Source of the DNA: SIG575 sp045542485 | GTDB taxonomy: Bacteria; Bacillota; Clostridia; Oscillospirales; Acutalibacteraceae | Length of the DNA stretch: 17,809 nucleotides | NCBI GenBank assembly: GCA_045542485.1 | Contig: JAZQLC010000055.1 | Location: 1 to 17,809 of the forward strand | Direction of reading: 5' to 3' | Part shown: piece after piece, positions 13,145 through 17,809 of the stretch | Layout: every line of letters begins with the position of its first letter | Numbering within the stretch: position 1 is the first letter of the stretch | Translations under genes and position numbers: made by a program | Notes under the pieces: generated by a model | The model's database searches: none | What the model was told of the DNA's origin: nothing | What the model saw: only the letters and a program-made list of their open reading frames with translations

Positions 13145-14335
13145 ATGGGAAACCTGAATCAGACTCCAACCTCAGACAGACCACATATAGCCTTTTTCGG
13201 CAAAAGAAATGCAGGTAAATCAAGTGTCGTAAATGCTTTCACCGGTCAGGAACTTTCAATAGTATCCGATTTCAAAGGTACAACAACAGACCCTGTAAAA
13301 AAATCTATGGAGTTGCTGCCGTTGGGACCCGTTGTTATCATTGACACCCCAGGCATCGATGACGAAGGAACTGTTGGCGAAATGCGCGTCAGACGAGCAT
13401 ACAGAATACTTAATCTTACTGATATTGCAATTCTTGTTGTTGATTCAACCGTGGGAAAATCACAGGAAGATGAAAATCTCATTGAACTTTTCAAAAAGAA
13501 AAACATCCCATATATCGTTGCATATAACAAATCGGATTTATCCGAGAAAATTAAAGCAGCAGATAATGAAATGCAAGTCAGTACGGTTACAGGTGAAAGC
13601 ATCAACGAACTCAAAGACAAAGTAGCGTCACTTCTGAAAAATGATACAAACAACAAAAAAATCATTTCTGATTTAGTTTGCGAGAATGACATCGTGATTC
13701 TTGTCACGCCAATTGATTCCTCTGCCCCAAAAGGTCGAATGATTTTACCTCAGGTGCAGACTATCAGAGATTTGCTCGACAAAAACGCAATCTGCATAGT
13801 AACGCAGCCTGACCAACTTTTGGCAACAATCGGAACTCTGAATAAAAAACCTGCTCTGGTTGTTACCGATAGTCAGGTTTTCGGCAAAGTAAAAGACATC
13901 ATCCCTAAAGACATCCCCCTCACCTCTTTTTCAATCCTTTTTGCCCGTTATAAAGGTTTATTGAAAGATGCTGTAAATGGTGCAAAATTCCTCGAAGAAC
14001 TCAAAGACGGCGACAAATTGCTCATCTGTGAGGGCTGTACACATCACAGACAATGCGAAGACATCGGTACAGTCAAACTTCCGAATTGGATAAGAAGTTA
14101 TACCGGAAAGCAACTTGAATTTGATTTCACCTCAGGCGGTGAATTTCCTGAAAAAATTGACAGCTATTCACTTATTGTACACTGTGGCGGATGTATGCTG
14201 AACGAAAGAGAAATCAGGTACAGAAACAAATGTGCTAATGATTCATCTGTACCGATTACTAACTACGGAACTTTAATTGCCTATATAAACGGCATTCTTG
14301 ACAGAAGTATAGAAATATTTGACGGAAAACTTTGA
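13145..14335 (+). CDS. hydF: [FeFe]-hydrogenase H-cluster maturation GTPase HydF
   Basis: A 396-residue GTPase and scaffold that receives the 2Fe precursor from HydE/HydG and delivers it to apo-hydrogenase. The N-terminal GTPase domain has P-loop GKRNAGKS (19-26), switch region KGTTTDP (44-50), DTPG (67-70) and NKSD (118-121). The C-terminal cluster domain has Cys288-x-His290 and His336-Cys337-Gly-Gly-Cys340. The 45 residues between His290 and His336 fit the family pattern CxH-x(44-53)-HCxxC. The frame is open into the end of hydG, but the ATG at 13145 has AAGGAGG 6-12 bases upstream and begins right before the P-loop domain, so the longer start at 13106 is rejected. Last gene of the hyd operon. 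The catalytic hydrogenase HydA is not in the window. Confidence 0.97.
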   Translation: MGNLNQTPTSDRPHIAFFGKRNAGKSSVVNAFTGQELSIVSDFKGTTTDPVKKSMELLPLGPVVIIDTPGIDDEGTVGEMRVRRAYRILNLTDIAILVVDSTVGKSQEDENLIELFKKKNIPYIVAYNKSDLSEKIKAADNEMQVSTVTGESINELKDKVASLLKNDTNNKKIISDLVCENDIVILVTPIDSSAPKGRMILPQVQTIRDLLDKNAICIVTQPDQLLATIGTLNKKPALVVTDSQVFGKVKDIIPKDIPLTSFSILFARYKGLLKDAVNGAKFLEELKDGDKLLICEGCTHHRQCEDIGTVKLPNWIRSYTGKQLEFDFTSGGEFPEKIDSYSLIVHCGGCMLNEREIRYRNKCANDSSVPITNYGTLIAYINGILDRSIEIFDGKL

Positions 14336-14351
14336 TATTTTTTCGAAAATA
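14336..14351 (+). terminator. Weak possible terminator after hydF
   Basis: TATTTT (14336-14341) and AAAATA (14346-14351) form a 6-bp A-T stem with a TTCG tetraloop directly after the hydF stop. It is weak and lacks a clean T-tract, and the next promoter starts within 2 bases. No better terminator is seen between hydF and the next gene. Confidence 0.25.
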
Positions 14352-14352
14352 A

Positions 14353-14381
14353 TTGCTTTTTATATTTAAATGATATATAAT
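14353..14381 (+). promoter_or_regulatory. Sigma-A promoter for the DapA/NanA-family gene
   Basis: A -35 box TTGCTT (14353-14358) and a perfect -10 box TATAAT (14376-14381) are spaced by 17 bases, about 50 bases before the ATG at 14430. The ribosome binding site is AAGAAGG (14416-14422). Confidence 0.7.
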
Positions 14382-14429
14382 ATTTCCAGTATATATCATA
14401 CACATTATTTTAAAAAAGAAGGTCTTACT

Positions 14430-15344
14430 ATGAACAATTTCAAAGGTCAAATGGAAAAATTCGCAGGTGTTTATGCACTTCTACTGACACCCTTCAACGA
14501 AGATCTGTCAATAGACTTTGAAGCACTCAAAGGCTATACTGAGTGGCAGGTTGAGCAGAATCCTCATGCTCTTTTCCCTGTTTGCGGTAGCTCAGAAATG
14601 GCAAAAATCGAGTTGGATGATCGCATAAAAATCGCTGAAACAGTAGTTAAACATGCAAACGGCAAACCCGTTTTTGCAACAGCAAACCTTTGCCTTGGTT
14701 CAAGAGAAGAGCAGATAGAAGAAGTTAAAAGAATGTCCGCAACAGGCGTTGACGGTGTCGTTTTTGTAACTAAAGGCTATGCGAACGATGACGATTATCT
14801 CGTTCACTATCTCTGCGACCTTGCAGAACACACAGAACTCCCCGTTGTTCTTTATGAATTCCCCGGTTATCCCAACTATAAAATGTCTGCTGAAGCTTAT
14901 GCAAGACTTGTTGAGACAGGAAAATTCGTCGGCATCAAGGACACTACAAGCGAAATGGACACAATCAAGAAAAAAATTGCTGTTCAGGGCGACACCAATG
15001 TTCTCCAGGCAAATATCCCCTACCTTTTCGAAGCTTATAAGGAAGGCGCTCGTGGTGTTATTGCTACTCCCAGTACTTGCGGCTCATATATGCTCAGAAA
15101 AATGTATGATGCTTTCTTTGTAGAAAAAGACATTGAAAAAGCAGAAAAGATACATCGCTTTATTGATATCTTCGCTGAAACTGTTGATAACGGTTTCACT
15201 GCAAGTGCAAAATATATGGCTTCACTCTGCGGTGCAAAAATGAATACATATACAAGAACAGGCGCTTCAATCAATAATCAGAAGAAACATTCACTTGAGA
15301 TACTTCATGACTTTGCTGTCAGCGAAGGACTTATGATTAAATAA
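14430..15344 (+). CDS. DapA/NanA-superfamily aldolase or dehydratase (substrate unknown)
   Basis: A 304-residue (beta/alpha)8 class I aldolase-type enzyme that forms a Schiff base between a lysine and a 2-oxo acid such as pyruvate. Schiff-base lysine 170 in VGIKDTTSE and the catalytic tyrosine 142 in VVLYEFPGYP are in place. The glycine-rich loop reads CGSSEM (52-57), not the GTTGE of dihydrodipicolinate synthase or the GSTGE of N-acetylneuraminate lyase. I therefore assign only the superfamily. The ATG at 14430 is preferred over an in-frame ATG at 14370, because the latter lies upstream of the -10 box and has no ribosome binding site. Own promoter; the following gene (phosphodiesterase) is 60 bases away after a hairpin. 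A sugar-acid or sialic-acid-like lyase role is possible. Confidence 0.88.
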   Translation: MNNFKGQMEKFAGVYALLLTPFNEDLSIDFEALKGYTEWQVEQNPHALFPVCGSSEMAKIELDDRIKIAETVVKHANGKPVFATANLCLGSREEQIEEVKRMSATGVDGVVFVTKGYANDDDYLVHYLCDLAEHTELPVVLYEFPGYPNYKMSAEAYARLVETGKFVGIKDTTSEMDTIKKKIAVQGDTNVLQANIPYLFEAYKEGARGVIATPSTCGSYMLRKMYDAFFVEKDIEKAEKIHRFIDIFAETVDNGFTASAKYMASLCGAKMNTYTRTGASINNQKKHSLEILHDFAVSEGLMIK

Positions 15345-15359
15345 TTATGAAACATTATG

Positions 15360-15380
15360 CCGCACCTTTTATAGGTGCGG
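15360..15380 (+). other. GC-rich hairpin between the aldolase and phosphodiesterase genes
   Basis: CCGCACCT (15360-15367) and AGGTGCGG (15373-15380) form a perfect 8-bp stem with a TTTAT loop. It is not followed by a T-tract on either strand, so it is not a standard intrinsic terminator. It may protect the 3' end of the upstream transcript or tune expression of the downstream gene, whose ribosome binding site GGGGTG lies 14 bases further on. Confidence 0.5.
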
Positions 15381-15404
15381 ATATAAAGTTAATGGGGTGA
15401 AAAT

Positions 15405-16229
15405 ATGGCTAAAACATTAAAACAAGCTTTCGGTTATATTCAGTGCAGAGCATATTTTTTAGGTGAAATGTGCAAAAAAAAAGAAATCGGTGTTGTTTCT
15501 GCTTCAACTTCAAAAATTATAAGTAAAAATGACCCCGTTTATGTTACTGCACACAGAGGTTTTTCCGGTGTAGCTCCCGAAAATACCTTACCCGCCTTTG
15601 AACTTGCCTGTCAGCAAGACTATTACGCAATTGAGTGCGATGTTCATCTCACAAAAGATGAACAGTGGATAATTTGCCACAACACTACAATTGACAAAAC
15701 CTGTAACGGTATCGGAAGCATCAGCGACTACACACTTGAAGAACTGAGAAATTTTAAAGTTACATTCGGCAATGGTATTGACAAATATCTGGATGTTAAG
15801 CTGCCCACACTTGATGAATATCTTGATCTATGTGCAAAATATAACAAAGTTCCTGAAATAGAAATCAAGCGCGAAGGATTCTATGACACCAGACTCACCG
15901 ATATTATTGATAAGTTAAAAGAAAGAAACCTTCTTGAAAAAGCTATTATTATTTCTTTTGATATTAACAAGCTTATCAAACTTCAGGAATATTCTCCTGA
16001 CACTGAGTATTGGTATCTCGTGGAAACAATTGACAACGACGGTATCGCAAATGCTAAAAAGTATGGTTTTGCATATGCCGTATGTGCAAGTAACAAGAAA
16101 AAAGATTTTAAAAAAGCAATTAAATCAGGACTTAAGGTTTGCGTCTGGACTGTTGACAGACTCGCAAAAATGGAAGAACTTTATAAACTCGGCATAAGGT
16201 ACATAACATCAAATTTTATTACTCCATAA
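15405..16229 (+). CDS. Glycerophosphodiester phosphodiesterase family protein
   Basis: A 274-residue metal-dependent phosphodiesterase expected to cleave glycerophosphodiesters to glycerol 3-phosphate and an alcohol. Catalytic and metal residues of the GDPD family are visible: His50-Arg51 in AHRGFSG, Glu59 in PENTLPAF, Glu77 and Asp79 in IECDVHLTKD, and His92 in CHNTTIDKTC. Later family elements are EIEIK near 150 and VWTVD near the C-terminus. Residues 1-45 are an additional polar N-terminal part without a signal peptide, so the enzyme is probably cytoplasmic and recycles phospholipid head groups taken up or made inside. Start ATG with GGGGTG 6 bases upstream. Ends at a bidirectional terminator. 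Confidence 0.93.
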   Translation: MAKTLKQAFGYIQCRAYFLGEMCKKKEIGVVSASTSKIISKNDPVYVTAHRGFSGVAPENTLPAFELACQQDYYAIECDVHLTKDEQWIICHNTTIDKTCNGIGSISDYTLEELRNFKVTFGNGIDKYLDVKLPTLDEYLDLCAKYNKVPEIEIKREGFYDTRLTDIIDKLKERNLLEKAIIISFDINKLIKLQEYSPDTEYWYLVETIDNDGIANAKKYGFAYAVCASNKKKDFKKAIKSGLKVCVWTVDRLAKMEELYKLGIRYITSNFITP

Positions 16230-16271
16230 AAAACTACGGCTATCGAAACCCGATAGCCGTAGCATTTTTTT
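16228..16271. terminator. Bidirectional intrinsic terminator between convergent genes
   Basis: A perfect 12-bp stem, CTACGGCTATCG (16234-16245) with CGATAGCCGTAG (16251-16262), has the loop AAACC. On the plus strand it is followed by seven T residues (16265-16271). On the minus strand the flanking A run (16228-16233) gives six T residues. It therefore serves both the phosphodiesterase gene and the ABC transporter operon, and overlaps the last bases of both. Confidence 0.93.
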
Positions 16272-17085
16272 AAAGAACTTTTGAAAGAAACTCTTTGCAT
16301 CTTTCCGTTTTAGGATTAGAGAAGAATTCTTCAGGCGGAGCATCCTCAACAATGCGTCCGTCATCAATGAACAAAATCCTTGAAGCAACCTCTTTGGCAA
16401 AGCCCATTTCGTGTGTAACAATAACCATTGTCATACCTTCTTCAGCAAGTTCTTTCATAAGCTCAAGAACCTCCCCTACCATTTCAGGGTCAAGAGCCGA
16501 AGTCGGTTCATCAAAAAGAATCACTTCGGGATTCATCGCAAGAGATCTTACAATAGCAACTCGCTGTTTCTGTCCGCCCGAAAGAGTCGAGGGATACACA
16601 TCAGCTTTATCTTCAAGACCGATTCTTTTGAGAAGATTGTATGCATTCTCAGATTCCGTTGCTTTTATTTCCGCAGGTGTTCTCACAGGATATTTTTCTT
16701 TAGAAAATAAATTATGGATAATCGCTTTCTTTCTGTCCTTTTTAGCACAGATCGTGGGCGAAAGCATAATATTCTGAATTACCGTTTTGTTGTTGAACAA
16801 ATTAAAATGTTGGAAAACCATACCAATACGACGGCGATGAATATTGATATCAATCCTTGCGTCGGCGATATCTACACCACCGAATAAAATGCTTCCGCTT
16901 GTCGGGTCATCCATACAGTTAAGGCAACGAAGAAAGGTAGATTTACCGCATCCGGACGGACCGATAATAACAACAACTTCACCTTTGTTAATTGTTATAT
17001 CAACACCTTTGAGGACTTCCTTTTCGCCGAAATTCTTTTTAAGATTTATAACTTCCAAAACCTTATTATTCGCCACGTCTGTCAC
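16270..17085 (-). CDS. Polar amino acid ABC transporter ATP-binding protein
   Basis: A 271-residue ATPase of the GlnQ/HisP type that energises amino acid import with the adjacent permease. Motifs in order are Walker A GPSGCGKST (42-50), Q-loop Gln92 in VFQHFNLF, signature LSGGQKQR (168-175), Walker B VILFDEPTSALD (188-199) and switch His225 in VTHEMG. Family members usually have about 240-250 residues. The extra length is a basic segment of about 25 residues at 117-142 between the Q-loop and the signature motif, an insertion in the helical subdomain. The start is GTG (17083-17085), overlapping the permease end by 20 bases and suggesting translational coupling; no ATG exists nearby in frame. 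Glutamine, cystine or another polar amino acid could be the substrate. Confidence 0.93.
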   Translation of the reverse strand: MTDVANNKVLEVINLKKNFGEKEVLKGVDITINKGEVVVIIGPSGCGKSTFLRCLNCMDDPTSGSILFGGVDIADARIDINIHRRRIGMVFQHFNLFNNKTVIQNIMLSPTICAKKDRKKAIIHNLFSKEKYPVRTPAEIKATESENAYNLLKRIGLEDKADVYPSTLSGGQKQRVAIVRSLAMNPEVILFDEPTSALDPEMVGEVLELMKELAEEGMTMVIVTHEMGFAKEVASRILFIDDGRIVEDAPPEEFFSNPKTERCKEFLSKVL

Positions 17086-17776
17086 TCTTCTTCAAGCTCC
17101 TTTCCATAATCTTAACCAGTAATGTAATAATACAAACAAGAACAATATATATTACTGCCATTGCAAGATACGGAACCATAAATTCATAACTGTTTGTACC
17201 CATCTTGTTGAAGGCTTTATATAAATCTAAAGCGCCGACAAAAGAAACAACAGAGGTTTCTTTAATAAGAGTAATAAATTCGTTACCAAGTGTGGGCAGG
17301 ATATTTTTGATAGCCTGTGGGATAACGATTTTCATCATAGTTGTTGAAAAACTCAGACCAACTGAGCGTCCGCCCTCTGTCTGACCATAGTCAACAGACT
17401 GAATACCACTTCGCATAATTTCCGATATGTAAGCACCACTGTTCAGACCAAAAACTGCGATAGCAACATTTACTGACGGAAAATTAAGTCCCATAAGAGG
17501 AAGTATTACATAGTAAGACAAGAGAAGCTGAACAACCATGGGTGTGCCACGGAAAAAGCCTACATAGAAAGTACAGAAGCCATTAAGAAGTTTGGGTAAA
17601 GTCTTGTATTTAGGAATTACCCTGACAGTTGCTATTAATGTACCGATTACAATACCTATAACGAGACCTAAGACGGCGATAACAGCAGTATTCCGCAGAC
17701 CGACAATAACTTCTTTATAGCCGTCATATACAATAAGTTCTTCTAAAAATTGATTTATTTTAGCTTCAAAATTCAT
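17066..17776 (-). CDS. Polar amino acid ABC transporter permease
   Basis: A 236-residue membrane protein of the His/Glu/Gln/Arg permease family. It has about five membrane helices, an FRGTPMVVQLLL segment and the cytoplasmic EAA loop (EGGRSVGLS then IVIPQAIKNILP) that docks on the ATPase. The ATG at 17776 has AAGGAA (17785-17790) upstream. An in-frame ATG at 17797 with GAGG at 17806-17809 is also possible and would add 7 residues. The gene for the substrate-binding protein probably lies upstream beyond the right edge, since no promoter is visible in the last 12 bases. Confidence 0.92.
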   Translation of the reverse strand: MNFEAKINQFLEELIVYDGYKEVIVGLRNTAVIAVLGLVIGIVIGTLIATVRVIPKYKTLPKLLNGFCTFYVGFFRGTPMVVQLLLSYYVILPLMGLNFPSVNVAIAVFGLNSGAYISEIMRSGIQSVDYGQTEGGRSVGLSFSTTMMKIVIPQAIKNILPTLGNEFITLIKETSVVSFVGALDLYKAFNKMGTNSYEFMVPYLAMAVIYIVLVCIITLLVKIMERSLKKSDRRGE

Positions 17777-17809
17777 ATAAATAATTCCTTTTAACATTGT
17801 GATAACCTC

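Noticed and set aside
13246..13707. Minus-strand reading frame of 153 codons inside hydF
   Set aside because: Ser/Thr-rich antisense shadow of the GTPase domain with no independent start signals.

Overview
The window looks like a chromosomal stretch from a strictly anaerobic, low-GC Gram-positive of the class Clostridia, probably a gut Ruminococcaceae/Oscillospiraceae-type bacterium. This is an inference. It rests on AT-rich DNA, GGAGG-type ribosome binding sites, sigma-A promoters with 17-base spacers, [FeFe]-hydrogenase maturation genes, a Rex redox repressor and DUF5685-type proteins. No mobile element, rRNA, tRNA or CRISPR array was seen, and genes are densely packed.

Layout. (1) 1-492, minus strand: the N-terminal part of a lipoprotein that runs off the left edge, transcribed divergently from the next operon. 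(2) 679-6437, plus strand: a sigma-A promoter with a near-palindromic Rex-like operator at the start site drives aconitase, isocitrate dehydrogenase, rex, a TIM-barrel sugar isomerase/epimerase-like protein and a DUF6807 (PmoA-like) protein, closed by a hairpin terminator. Aconitase and isocitrate dehydrogenase give the oxidative TCA branch from citrate to 2-oxoglutarate. Rex senses NADH/NAD+ and may control its own operon. (3) 6470-8131: a single-gene unit encoding an extended SDR (NAD-dependent epimerase/dehydratase) with an unusual C-terminal treble-clef-like tail, ended by a 16-bp-stem terminator. (4) 8211-10221: a three-gene unit with overlapping or close genes. It encodes a Cys-rich DUF5685 protein, a J-like protein without the HPD motif and with a Cys-rich tail, and a six-helix membrane protein. 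The function is unknown. (5) 10226-14335: the hydrogenase maturation operon, a TM1266-type regulator followed by hydE, hydG and hydF. It is preceded by a promoter with a perfect 18-bp palindrome over the -35 box, and then by a leader RNA that can form either a strong terminator or a competing antiterminator just ahead of the first ribosome binding site. (6) 14353-16229: a DapA/NanA-superfamily aldolase with its own promoter, then a glycerophosphodiester phosphodiesterase. (7) 16270-17776, minus strand: ATPase and permease of a polar amino acid ABC transporter, convergent with the previous unit and sharing a bidirectional terminator. The binding-protein gene is probably beyond the right edge.

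The themes fit an anaerobe balancing reducing equivalents: 2-oxoglutarate synthesis, NADH sensing by Rex, and assembly of the hydrogenase H-cluster that disposes of electrons as H2. The strongest candidates for undescribed biology are the attenuator-like leader RNA before the hyd maturation operon, the two Rex-like operators that may link the acn-icd-rex and hyd operons, the DUF5685/J-like/membrane trio, and the SDR with a nucleic-acid-type zinc-finger-like tail.
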